From NCBI RefSeq assembly GCF_021462225.1, contig NC_061816.1, positions 9,201,390 through 9,265,389 on the forward strand: DNA of 64,000 bases, read 5' to 3'. Shown piece after piece: positions 1 to 11,200 of this stretch. The notes below the pieces were generated by a model. That model was not told the DNA's origin. It worked only from the letters and a program-made list of their open reading frames with translations, and made no database searches. Origin of the DNA: Girardinichthys multiradiatus (Eukaryota; Chordata; Actinopteri; Cyprinodontiformes; Goodeidae). A program made the position numbers and the translations under genes. The first letter of the stretch is position 1. The number at the start of each line of letters is the position of its first letter.

Positions 1-1100
1 TTTTCCTTAAAAGTTGAACTATTCTTCATCTTTACTCCTGAAACACTCAATAAATATCCCACCACTACTCCAACCTGTTGCCAGCTAATACATCTGGTTG
101 CTAGGTCTACAAACATGTATTTCTTTCTAAATCATGACTTAACCATATCAAAATTTTAAAAGTTTTTGGTTTTTAGTACTCTGCATTCAGAATTTTCTAT
201 AACAATGTAGTTGATTCAGTTTAATTCAGTTTAGTTGAATTAAAAATAATTGTAGAAATACCCAAAATGGATATTAAATGTAGTTGCAACTGTAAGTAAA
301 TTAAATAAATAAGATAATAAAGAAAATAAGTTCTACCCATCCGTTATGTAAGCATGAATAAATCTTTCAATAAATTAATAAATCACTCTCCATCAGGAGG
401 GTAAGCCACAAAAGGTTTGTGATAAAGAAGCTGGCTGTTTACAATGGGGTTTTATCCAAGAATTTTAATGGAAAGTTAAGTGGAAGGAAAAACTGTGGTT
501 AAAAAAGTGCACAAGCAACAGGGATAGGTGCAGCCAGGAGAAGGTTATAAAGCAAACCTTATTCATGCACTTGGAATTGAAAGAGTGGAAAAGTACAAAA
601 TCTGAGTTTCTTGGGATTCAGTGTGGTGTTTCCACAATCAGACATTATGTGGGGACCTATATCATCTGATGGTGTTTGTCCAAAGTTACCAAAAAATTAT
701 AGGGCACGTCCTACACCCCTCTGCTGACAACCCTTATTGAGATGATTTTCCTGCCAAACTAGACACTGGCTCACACTGCAAAAATTACTAATATCATAAA
801 CCTCATATAGGGTCAATGGATCGATGAAGACAGGAAACACCAGAGCAACAATGCAGATGAGCTGAAGGCTGCTTTTAAAGCAGCATGGGCTTCCAGAAAA
901 CTTCAGCAGAACCACAAGCTGATTGCCACAATACCACGCTGGACTGATGCAATATTTCTTGCAAAAAGAGGCCTGACAAAGTATTTTTTGCAAAAAAGCC
1001 AAAAACTATACATACCCCTGGTAGCTTTAGGTTTAACTAATCTTTTGTTTTGACAAATATGTATCGTGTTACTGGAAGTTTTATATGTTATTTTTATTTT
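1..1100. other. AT-rich intergenic DNA, no gene seen
   Basis: No open frame with recognisable protein similarity and no RNA gene was seen. The composition is AT-rich with simple A/T runs. The short open frames in the first kilobase look like chance frames. Confidence 0.6.
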
Positions 1101-1115
1101 GTAATGTGTGCCAAC

Positions 1116-1223
1116 CAAAGTCCCGACTTTAATCCGATGGAGAATCTGTAGACGGAGCTACAGATTAGGGTGATGGCAGAGAGGCCTTCCAACCTCCAAG
1201 ACTTGGAGCTCATCACCAAGGAT
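1116..1223 (+). pseudogene. Tc1-like transposase C-terminal fragment, with in-frame stop
   Basis: Reading from 1116 gives QSPDFNPMENL, a stop, then TELQIRVMAERPSNLQDLEL. This matches the conserved C-terminal DDE region of Tc1/mariner transposases, where the family reads roughly SQSPDLNPIENLW followed by a basic helix. The stop at 1149-1151 is TAG where the family has tryptophan TGG, so one base change killed the frame. No transposase N-terminus or intact inverted repeats were seen nearby. This is a dead relic. Confidence 0.75.
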
Positions 1224-2185
1224 AAAACAAGCAAAGCTGGGTCATTTACAATAAGAAATGAAGATCATTTGAATCTAAACTCTAACTTTTTGGCTTAGCA
1301 TACTTTTTGAGCAAAACCCTTTTTTCATTGGTGGTAGGTGACATCTTGTTTTAATGATCATCTGAATTTGGGGTTTTCAAAAAATGTATGCCACAACCAT
1401 CAGGATTAACAGGAAAATTCTACAAAATATATCACCGTGTTTTTCATCGAACTGATTAAATAAATATATTAACTTTTCGACAACATTCAGATTTATTTGA
1501 GGGATATTTGTCAAAAAGTTTTAAAACAAAGTAATAGCTCAATCACACACTGAAACACAACATGAGAAATACTATACAAAGAGACCTTTTCTTTACTAAA
1601 AGCATAGAAATAATCTCCAAACAATCCACAGAACCAAGCCCGGACAGCAGCACATGGGCCCATTTTCATCCGGCTGACCCCGCCTCTGCCAAATGCAGGG
1701 GCGCTCCATGTGACGCTGGGGCTGTAACAAAAATCCAGTATGGCGGAATCTGTCAGGAGATGAATTTTCTTTCCCCGTCCGCCCCCCTCGGAGTCTCTAA
1801 CATGAGAGAGAAATAAAAGGTGAAACGAGCGGGACACACGTCGGGACGCCTGTCATCCACCTGGCCCGTGTAGGTGAGCTGTTTGTGCGCTCCTTGGATG
1901 ACTGTGTGGCCGCTTTCATGTTGGTTCTCCGCCAGGGATGCGATCCACACACAGGATTCATCAAAACAATGTCCGGCTCAAGTTTCCACACCGCTCCGCT
2001 TCGCTTTCGGATTGCACAGCTACATTTCAGCGGTGGTCGGTGGGCCTGGGTCGTGTTTGAAGGCGGTAGGAGTTATTTCACCTCTTTAAGTCGTGAAACT
2101 ATTGCCCTTTTTTTCGGGTACGGTTCGTTGCGCTGTTGCGGGCGGGAAGTAAGGGGCGATGTTTATTATGCCGATTGTTGCTGAG

Positions 2186-2195
2186 CTATTTATAG
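2186..2195 (+). promoter_or_regulatory. MEF2 consensus / TATA-like box
   Basis: CTATTTATAG fits the MEF2 consensus YTAWWWWTAR exactly. It also contains TATTTATA, usable as a TATA box, which would place a start site near 2215-2225. It lies inside the CpG-richer block. Whether it is bound is not shown. Confidence 0.4.
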
Positions 2196-2219
2196 AGCAC
2201 GACCGAGCCTTGGGCTTTA

Positions 2220-2341
2220 ACGTGAAATGCTGAGTGAAAACACTTCTCCGGAGTCATTGTAACCAGGCTGCTGGCATAAAGGTGTAAATTGGAGGTCCAG
2301 GCCCCGGGTATCTGTGTGTGAATGGTTCGGGATGGGCGGTG
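2220..2341 (+). other. hdac4: candidate noncoding exon 1 (5' UTR)
   Basis: The sequence ends at 2341 in a near-consensus donor (GTG|GTAAGTCT). The left limit is a guess, about 30 bases after the TATA-like box. No start codon in frame with the hdac4 reading frame is needed, because the coding start is in the next exon at 8225. The pairing with an acceptor at 7887-7888 is inferred. Confidence 0.3.
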
Positions 2342-2603
2342 GTAAGTCTCTGCATGCGTCAGTCTTTTTTCTTTTTTGTGAATGGGGGCGTACGGGCTGT
2401 TAAAGCCGTTAAAGCAACATCTGACTTGCAGATTATGGAAGGTTTAAAGCGTTGTTTTGCTCATGTTTACGCAAATACTGAGCAGAGGAAGTGGACTTTT
2501 TGTCCGCACATGTCAGAGTTGTGTTTTGTCCTGGAAAGGAGCCTGTGTGGGAGTCCCCTCTTTTTTTAGGGACGGGGTTTTAAGGCTGTCATCTACAGTA
2601 GGT

Positions 2604-2655
2604 CGACCGATACGGTTTTTATCTGGCCGATTCCGATAAAAAATTTTGACATTTG
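2604..2655 (+). repeat. dispersed repeat end (ACCGAT...TTTTTAT...GCCGAT type)
   Basis: The block GACCGATACGG-TTTTTAT-GGCCGATTCCGAT has a diverged partner at about 49625-49668 (CACCGATCAGC-TTTTTAT-AGCCGATATCGAT). Spacing of the GCCGAT and TTTTTAT cores is similar, so these look like two old copies of one interspersed element. Confidence 0.4.
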
Positions 2656-3529
2656 AAGCATTATAAATCAGCCCCTGGCTTATTTATGAAGCCCATTTGT
2701 TTGTTTTGGACCCATATTTGGGTTAAGGTTAATTAATTTTTTGAGAAATAAAATATTATCTGTAATTTAGCAATTTAGCTTTGATGTTCTGGGTTTGCCA
2801 GTCAGTTTGCACTTTGACCTGATCATTATTTTTATTCATACAAACTCTGTTTGGGTTTTGGGCAATTTTAAAACACAAAAGTTCCAGGAAAAGGAAAAAA
2901 AAAATTGTATTCAGTCTACATTAAAAACTAATTAAAAAGAATGAAAATGCTGAATTTATTTAGGTGCGGTGATTTATCTTTAGCAAGAACAATTATTATT
3001 ATTATTTTTACCCCCAGCCCTAACTGTATGAGGATAGGCCAGTGGTGTTTTCATGCATGTATGATTTATTTGTAATCTGGACGCAGAGGAAGTGGGTCTG
3101 GTCCCACCTGGGAAGGGTCAGCTGCGTGAGGACTCAGCCACCTGTGAGAATAGAAAGAACCACACATGCCTTCACAAGACTCCAAAAGTCTACATTAACA
3201 CCAGAAAAAGCCGCTAGAATTGTCACTTTTTTATGTTAATCACCAGAACAATTGGAGAAATCAGTAAGTTGCCGAGGTGGCAAAACTGGTTTAGCCTTCA
3301 AAAGAGACCAAATCGTGTTGGATGGGAGACATTACTAAATAGGAACTTACTTGGAAAGCAGAATAAGAAAAAAATAATGTAAAAAAATAATCTAAATACA
3401 TTTTTGATGAGTACATTGTTTTTGAAGTTGATTATTTTGATCAATTACACAGCCCCACATTTTGTATCTGTAAACCATCCATTTCTGCACCTATTGTCCA
3501 TCAGTTTATTTAGTGCTGGTCATGTCACC

Positions 3530-4130
3530 CCTTTGTCGTTATGCACCTTTTGATTTTCGGTTGTTTTATACCTAATTTTTTTAATGAAGTAAAGAGACAA
3601 TGGGTTGTTTTGTACCAACTATGTATCAATTTGTACCCAACTGATAAACATTTTGTACCTAAATTCAATATATTGTAAGGTTCTCTTCTCCCTTGAAAAT
3701 TCTTCACATTTAATCTGCTATTTACAACACAAACCAGTTAGAAAATTAGTATTTTTTATTTATTCTTAATTTATGCTCCTGATCATCTATAATTCTTCAC
3801 TTCCTCAGACATCACAAATGCATAATTGAGGCTACAAATGAGTTTAAATTTTTATGAATATGGTTGAAGGTTTGTTATACATGATACGAAATAAATTTAC
3901 AAACCTGCTGGTACAAAAATGGTTTATTTAGATATACAAAATAGTAATGCCTGTGTACAAAATAGGGGTAGGACGTACTAAGTGATCCAGAGCCGGGAGT
4001 TTTTTTTATTTTGTTGCTGGTCATATTTTTCGCTTTGCCATTTGTAGCTTCATCGTTTTGGTTGGATCATTTTGGAAAAGGTTGAGTACAAAATGTTGCG
4101 GTAAACTGTCGGACAGTTTGTACCCTCCAA
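3530..4130. repeat. region with recurrent TTTGTACC / GGTACAAA motifs
   Basis: TTTGTACC-like words recur at about 3608, 3630, 3652 and 4117. Reverse-orientation GGTACAAAA or GTACAAAA forms occur at about 3910, 3954 and 4085. Direct and inverted occurrence within 600 bases suggests a decayed interspersed or foldback repeat. No family was identified. Confidence 0.3.
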
Positions 4131-5639
4131 GAGGACATCTTGTGCCTCTGACTGCTGGATGCAGTCATTTTTTACACAGTCTGCTGTTAGGACATGAGGG
4201 ATGACTTCAATAACTAGGATGTACCAGCAGCAGGCATGTAGCGTTATTTTGGTTTGAACGTAATTGGTCATATTTTATAGATTCTGTTAATAAGCCCTAA
4301 TTATGCATCAAATTTGAACATTTTTACGACCATTTAAAGGTCATCAAATGGACATTAAAAATAGTCTATAATATTTGTTTTATTACAGGGTTATAATGAA
4401 AAAAAAAGTAAAAACTTAAAGCAAAATATCAATCAAATGATTTGCATCTATGCTTGTTATTCACCTAGAAAGTGCAATGTTAGAAAAATTCAACTATACA
4501 ACCAATCATTGTTATACATTTAGTCATTACTGTTTGAAATCTTGGGAGTAATTTATGTTTTTCTTTGCAGAATGACAGCTTTTCTGTAATATTTAAGTAT
4601 TTTCCACCTTTGCTCTGTTCTCCATGAGTGCTTTTCTATCATTTCTACACTTTGAGCTGCAGGGCATGTCTCCCCAGTTCTGTCATCCTGCATCAAGCCA
4701 ACTCATTTTGGGGACAATGGTCTCAACCGTTCACATTAATACCCCTCCCGAAACAGATGAGATACCCTGGCAGAATGATGTTGCACCAAGCTTGTCCCTA
4801 AAACACAGTGTCACACACATGAAGGATCCAAAACCCTCCCCTTCCTAGCTTTGACCCTTCATCACAAAGCGTAAGTGTGCAAGCACTGTTCAGTGACCGA
4901 CATTTTTTTTTTTTCTGTATGGGTGGGGGCATTTTGTCCTGCGGCTGTACTGTCTGGCCACTCTTGTCTTGAGACCAACCCCCAGCCTTTAATGCACACA
5001 CATTCACACACAAACATGTGCATCTATCCTGTGCGGAACAGCCTCGGAGACCCTCTGCCAGGGAGTAAACATCCTCGTCAACCCCTCCCTACTCCCACCT
5101 CCATACCAACCTCCCCCCAGGGCAGTTTTACCCCTTCTATTTGTAGTGGAATAGTCAATTCAGTGCTTCAGGCTTAAGCTGTGATTACATCTGACATTTA
5201 AGCTTTGGGCTCAAGGCGTTCAGGGCCCCATCACCCCAGAAAAACCTCCATACATGTACAGTAATTTATTATTAAAAACAACAAAGTTACAGTTTCCAAA
5301 ATAAAAAGTTACATTTTCTCAGTACTGGTCATTTCAGGCCGTTCGTCATTTCATACTTTGTGGATCACGAAAAATTCTGGTAAAAAAAGAAGCTGTGAAC
5401 CCAGTATATATTGCATTTGAAAAACCGCATTCAAAACAGATATATGAAAACCCACTAAATTGCAGTAAGTTTAAAGACTTGTTGGCTCACATTTTAAGGC
5501 CTATTCCTACTTCGCAAGAACAGAGAAATGTCCTTGCCGCCCTCTCTCCCAAGGCGGCAAGAACAAATTGACGCCCATCGATGCTTCCCGCCTGTTCTCT
5601 ACAGAACATTTTGGCAACAACTATTACATACAAATACTA

Positions 5640-6220
5640 GTCAAGTCAGATTTATTTACACAGCGCTTTTCATCAACAAGGCACTCATAGCGCTGTACAC
5701 TAGGAAAAACACCACAATGATACACAAAATCAAACAAAGAAAGACAAATCAAAGGACACTAATTATCCTTGGGAGTTTACTGGTAAGAGCTGGTTCTAAT
5801 CCAATCTTTCTAATAGAGGTAATCAGCTCATTAAGTCCTCTGTAGTAAGGTTTTAATCCTGTGCTAGAAGAAAAATGATAATATTAATCCTTGAGGTCGC
5901 TGGTATGAGGCAGCTGTGGTCCCATCATTCAAATAGTTACAGTCATGGGCTTCACTGAAGTCTGAGTAGAGAAGCTGGGTCACTGGTAGGTCCAAACTTT
6001 TTAAATACTAATAATGTTTGGCTTTCACTGGTATGAAATTATTGTAATACAATCCTTCTAAGAAATCTAAAAATATATGAATCCTTCTAAGAAATCTAAA
6101 AATCTCTGGTCATTGGTGTAAAAACAGCTGTAGTAAAATTTTCAAATAGTAATAATAATTGGCTTTTGCTGGTAATCCTTCTGAGAAATCTGAAAATCTA
6201 TTAAAAGTAATAAAATCACA
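5640..6220. repeat. interspersed repeat followed by degenerate tandem units
   Basis: 5640-5705 carries the fish-type repeat text TTTATTTACACAGCGCTTTT ... AGCGCTGTACAC. Behind it, 5780-6210 has loosely repeated units that include AATCCTTCTAAGAAATCTAAAAA, seen at about 6052 and 6081 and again as a variant near 6176. The units are too decayed to give a clean period. Confidence 0.45.
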
Positions 6221-7218
6221 CATTTAGGTAAAGTAAGATAGGAGGAAAAAAAATCATATTTCAGACTCTATTCTTAACAGAATACAGTCTGAAATAGTAC
6301 AAAAAACCTCAGCAGGGGTAAGCAACACACACATAAGTAAAGATTTAGCAAGGGTACGGTGGGATCTTGAGGGTGCGAATATATAAGTCTGAGTGTGTTT
6401 GCAAGAATTAGACTGTCAACACTGATAGAAGCGCCATACTACGTTATGGTGGACTCATAAGGACTTCAAAAGTTCTGCACTTGAGTTCTCATGAAACATG
6501 AAATGTTCTTGTCAGAAAGAACTTGTTGTTCTTGCTAGCTTGAGTAAAAGAACACATTTCTCCATTATTGCTATGTATGCATCGGCCACATTCAATAAAA
6601 CCCTGTTTTAGTTCGTCTCTGGCTTGGGGGCATTTCTGTCCCTCTTTGATCATCAATGCTTCACCAAAATTTTAATGATATACTCGTCGTCTACTGCAGG
6701 GATTCATAAGCGTGGACTGGTCTAACAGAGGATCAGAACCACAATTAGTGGAAAGAGGGCATAGCATGAAACCTTCAGGAAAAACATATACAATAAAATT
6801 TAAATATACAAGAATGTTTGTGATTATTTATCGCTGAAATTGGTCAGGATTTTTTAACTACCAACAGAATTAATATGCAGTGGTTAAATCTGCGAAGGAC
6901 AAATTGACCTGGAGCCAAGTAGCCCAGAAAAACAACAACAAAACCTTTTCAAAATTAAGGAAAAAAAGCATCATATTTTCATTGCTGGTCATTTTCCCCA
7001 TCACTACTTGGTATTTCTGCACTTTGCTTTATTTTTTGTGTTCTACCACTGAATATTTCATACTGACAATGTGTCAATTTATACCAGCCTTTGAGACTTT
7101 ACAGGCACTCTTTGACAACTGAAGATTTAATGTAATTTTCTAGAATATACCCTTAGTTAACTGTAAGGAAACTGATATCTACCAGAATAATTAAGGTTGC
7201 TCACATATTTTACAAGCC

Positions 7219-7244
7219 CATCCATCCATCCATCCATCCATCCA
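7219..7244 (+). repeat. short (CATC)n microsatellite
   Basis: About six perfect CATC units lie in the presumed first intron. This is the same tetranucleotide as the large array at 28.2 kb. Confidence 0.9.
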
Positions 7245-7898
7245 GAATGGTTGGAAATAGTTTGTTCATGGTTCTAAAAGGTGAGAGGGTTTGGATGAAA
7301 TAAGAAGTATAAATCTTTGAAGGGGCAAACTGACCCAGAGCCAAATTTTCTACCTCTCAAAAGTCCTGTTGAGAAGTAAAGGGTCAATTTCAGCAGCAGA
7401 AAAGTGCCACGTTAGACCTCTTCCATCTTTTTACTCTGACGGATTTCCGTGCCATATTTTAAATGTATTTTTATTGGAAACATTTTTTAAACAATACACA
7501 AAGCGAAACCCCATACATGAAGCACGATAAATTGCTCTTTTTTGTTATTTGTTTGAGGTTATATAAAATGTGGCTGATCACCTCTCTGGTATACAATAAA
7601 CCTATTTTATTCTCATAAAACTGTGTCCCTTACTCCTTTAAAATTAAATCTTATTAAAAAATAGATTTTAAATGGGGAATGCTTTGCAAAAGCTCATAAG
7701 GAATGATTTGTCAGGTATTTTGACTGTCTACCACTGCAGAAAGTTTCAGATCTGACTCAGAAATAAAGAAAATGATTGAAACTTTTCTGACACTGATTTC
7801 TATTGTATATAATAAGAAACTTTTTTTGGTTTTGAATCATCCGTTACAGAAGTAGTAATGACGCTGTGCTTTCTGTCCCGTCTCGTAGGTTGCTACTG

Positions 7899-7925
7899 AT
7901 GCTAGACAGCGAGCTGCCTCTTTAA
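7899..7925 (+). other. upstream ORF 1 (8 codons plus stop)
   Basis: ATG at 7899 reads MLDSELPL then TAA. It would lie at the very 5' end of the start-codon exon if the acceptor at 7888 is used. Such leader ORFs can reduce downstream translation; here this is only a possibility. Confidence 0.3.
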
Positions 7926-7950
7926 GTGGAGTAGCCACATCATTAGGCTA

Positions 7951-8079
7951 ATGGAGATTGGCTGCTGCTGCTGCTGGATGCCTGCTTCCAGTTTCCTGTT
8001 CGACCGTCCGGAGTGCTGGATCAACCTGAGCTTGCATTTAAACCGACATTCCCAGATGTCCTTAGTTTTGGCAGGATAA
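7951..8079 (+). other. upstream ORF 2 (42 codons plus stop)
   Basis: ATG at 7951 opens 42 codons, starting MEIGCCCCWMPASSF, and stops at 8077-8079, 145 bases before the hdac4 ATG. Four consecutive cysteine codons come from a TGC run. It is in a different frame from hdac4. No known peptide is recognised. Confidence 0.3.
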
Positions 8080-8224
8080 CGGCCTCCCTGTGAATAACAC
8101 TTGCAATAGATACACATATCTGTTCTGCAGTACACACACACAAACACACACACACGTAAACACAACGAGCCAGCAGCTTGGTTTGCTGGACTGTGTGGGC
8201 ACTGACCTGACTAACCTGACTGAG

Positions 8225-8246
8225 ATGACATCAAACAGCCATCAAG
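8225..8246 (+). CDS. hdac4: hdac4 coding exon 1 (start codon)
   Basis: ATGACATCAAACAGCCATCA encodes MTSNSHQ plus the first base of the next codon, followed by a consensus donor (G|GTAAGA). It aligns with the vertebrate HDAC4 start MSSQSHPDG, and the phase-1 end joins exactly to exon 2 (next residues EGILG). The context GAGATGA has a weak to moderate Kozak match. The exon is separated by 18.9 kb from exon 2, as expected of long 5' introns in HDAC4 genes. Confidence 0.85.
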
Positions 8247-11200
8247 GTAAGACTTTTTTGCTGTTTGGTGATGTGTTTATTTTTTTTTTAAAGTTTTAAA
8301 ACATTTTTAAAACTACATAAAGTTGATTGTACAATATTGAGATTTAGTACATATGCAGCATGCATGATTGTGCTCAACTTTAACAAATAAAACCCCCCAA
8401 CCACCGTCAATACTTTATGGAACCATCTTTGGCTGCAATTTCTGTTCTGCACATCTAGATACTGAATTTTTTGCCCATTCCTCTTCCCAAAATAGCCCAA
8501 GCTCATCTGTGAACACAATTTTTTGGTCGTTCCACAGATTCTCACTTAGGTCTAGGTCTGGGCTTTGACTAGACCATTCTATTGTAGCTCTGGCCGTATG
8601 TAGTGCAATAAAATGGTACATTGACTGAATGTTTATAGCTTTTCCTGTCATACCGACCACTTAAAGCGCTTCACACTAGAGCCACCTAATCACAATCAAA
8701 AACGTGAACACATTTATCCTCTGATATGCGACTTGAGGTTAAGTGCCCTGCCCAGAGGTACATCGACGTGTGGCAGGAGGGAGCTGGAGTTAAACCCACA
8801 ACTGTTGGATCCCAAGACGTTTGACCAGAGCACCTTCTTTACATTGTTTGGTGTGTTCCCTTCTTGTCTGACACCATTGTGCACTTGTTTGCATTGGTCT
8901 ATCTGATCAAATCCCTATCTAAAGTACAGGGGGTAGAAATACCTTTGCAAGGCAAAGTGTGATCAAAATAGCCGAGTTACACAGACTCCTCAAAGTGGCA
9001 ATAGGCAAGCATTCAATGGGACCCTCCTGCTCTTTCTGTGGGCTTCTGAGCCTCCTGATGAAAAGTTTAACCATCATGCGTAGAGTAATGAGAGTCTAGC
9101 TCCCCGACGCAGCCGCGTGAAGGGAAATCTGTCTGCTGCCACATCTGCCATGTTGATGAATGCCATGTTTTGGTTACGAGCAGAGACAGATCACAGCTCA
9201 CTAAAACGTAATAAAACATTTTAATCTGGTCTTATGACAGTTAATAAGCTCTATTCAATATGAATGAGCTACAGAGTGTGATAGAAGGTCCACAGCATCA
9301 TCTCATTAGCAGAGGCTCCTCTTTGCTCCCTGGCACCTAATGAAGCTCACTTTAAGGAGCTTCGGCTTGTGTTTTAGTCAGCTGATAAATTATTCGGTGA
9401 CCAGCTGGCAAATGAAGACACTTCGCCTGCCGCTTGGTCGCTGTGGTACCTGACAGCCTCGAGCGTATTGACTTTGCACACCTGGGAGTGTGTGCAGTAT
9501 AAATACCACAGCTGAGGCAACTATCAGGCCTCCCTTTGGAGATGTGTGCGACCTGCTGCCTCAGTCGCCGCCCTCTGCGTTGCAACGTCTCCACCACGTT
9601 TAAATTCACCGTGGTGGTAGGACGGATACTCCGCCTCAGGTGTGGGTGCTGGTTGAGCTGCAAAAAACCCAACCAGATCTCCTGACTTCTACATTAACTT
9701 AGAAACTTCCCATTCTGATATCTAAGGTGACATCCACTAACGCTGGCAAGGGTACCTGAGATGATGAAATACTAGATGCTATACTGCAAGTATGATGATA
9801 TAGTTGATATTTTGGGGCGTTTCCTTAACAGTGTATGTTGAAATTACAGTTTACAGCTAAGTTGGAATGAAAATGAATGGGTTAATTGTGCATTTGATCG
9901 AAAAGATTGAGCCAAAGTATAAAGGATGGTGATGTTAAATTCCTGCTACACGTTTCATTAGCACTGCCCTGAGCCACGGTTACAATAGTGTTGCATCAGT
10001 TCCTCCTGTAATAGCCCTGTGTAAGTGTAAAGGAACAGACTGGGACCAGTTTAGTTAGCTTGAACAGTGAAATGTTCTACCTGTTTACCAGTCTGATTTC
10101 ATGTGTGCAGAATGTGGTTTGGGATCATCTGGGTGATCTGAGTCAGCTCTTCTGGTCATGATGAGTAGTCTGGATGCTAATCCATGTCATCACAGATGCA
10201 CTGTAAAAAACTGCCTTTTCTTTTTAGCTTAATCTTTTATCTCAGGTAATCTATTTGACCTCACATGCAATGATCCAGGGCTTGTTTAATTTTTTTTATG
10301 TATGTATTTTGGGAAATGCACTGGCAACATCTGTTTGTTTTGTGATTTGTAGTTTTGGCTAAGGATTTGGGGTGTAATTAGTGAGAAACTACGACCCCCA
10401 TCATGCATGGAAGCACCTATCGAAAGGAACTTAAATTGTCAACCTTCTTTAGTCCAACAGAACCTGGACCAGGCCCACTGGATGTTGTGTTTATAATGAA
10501 ACTGTTCCTGTTGCTTCTTTTGCGTGTAAATGTGTACGTTTAATGAGAATTGGCTTGAAAGCAGGTTTAAACAGTTGGCTAAAACCATCATCATTAGCGA
10601 ATGAAGTTGGCAAACTTATACTTAGCTTGCTTAAGTTAGGATGTAAGTTAAATGTAATTTATGCAACATTTATTTTTTTCAGGTCTTAAATTTAAATCAT
10701 GATGGTCATAAGGAGCCAGGAAAGCTACAAATCGTAACAGCACTAACATATATAAATTGTCTTTCCTCTGTTTTTCAAAGCAGATAAGTAATTTATGTAA
10801 ACAAGTAAATTCATCTGTTCACGAAATTCATTAGATTGGGACATCGTGTGTTGTTTTTTGAGATATTTTAGCCTACTTCATGATGTCAGACAAGTCCTAT
10901 CAGTCTGGCAGTAATTAGGTCTGGATTTGGATCGTGAAATAGATGTAATCTTTCCAGTGATTGTGCTGAATTCATAGTTTAACAAGGGAGGGAGAAGCTT
11001 GAAGCCAGAGGGTTTTACAATAATCAGATTATTCTTTCAGGCATCTATAAATGCTCTCAATTTTACCTTAATCTGTTTGCAGTCTTATGTCAAAGTGATT
11101 GCTAGTTTGTAGGCGTCACGGTCCTGCATCTTTAATAATACAGATAACATTACACCCATGGGCCTTGCCAAGTAACAAAAAAGCTGTAAAAAATCATCTT

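Larger units (their letters stand above)
1650..2345 (+). promoter_or_regulatory. hdac4: CpG-richer block, candidate hdac4 promoter
   Basis: Between about 1.65 and 2.35 kb CpG dinucleotides become frequent (for example around 1765-1860, 1990-2045 and 2110-2160), against a CpG-poor background. The block lies 5.5 kb upstream of the start-codon exon and ends in a strong splice donor at 2342. It also has a TATA/MEF2-like motif at 2186. These features suit a promoter plus untranslated first exon for the + strand gene. The link to hdac4 is inferred from position only. A divergent promoter for a gene to the left is equally open. Confidence 0.4.
2342..7888 (+). other. hdac4: presumed intron between noncoding exon and start-codon exon
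   Basis: No coding exon was recognised in this stretch. It contains dispersed repeats (see 2604, 3530, 5640 and 7219), an AT-rich background, and a pyrimidine/GT-rich patch at 4620-5160 with no clear gene. Confidence 0.4.
7889..8224 (+). other. hdac4: 5' UTR part of the hdac4 start-codon exon
   Basis: A pyrimidine-rich acceptor (CTTTCTGTCCCGTCTCGTAG) ends at 7888. The stretch from there to the ATG at 8225 has no in-frame upstream ATG for the main reading frame, but it holds at least two short upstream ORFs (7899-7925 and 7951-8079). A CA-rich microsatellite lies at 8130-8160. The acceptor choice is inferred; the exon could begin elsewhere. Confidence 0.45.

Noticed and set aside
3270..3345. 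GTTGGATGGGAGAC resembling the internal promoter of 5S rRNA or a 5S-derived SINE
   Set aside because: Only 13-14 bases match and the rest of 5S is not recognisable.
9352..9672. 106-codon minus-strand open frame in a GC-richer patch with TATAAATA at 9498
   Set aside because: No recognisable protein and no supporting splice or start signals; left as unexplained intron DNA.
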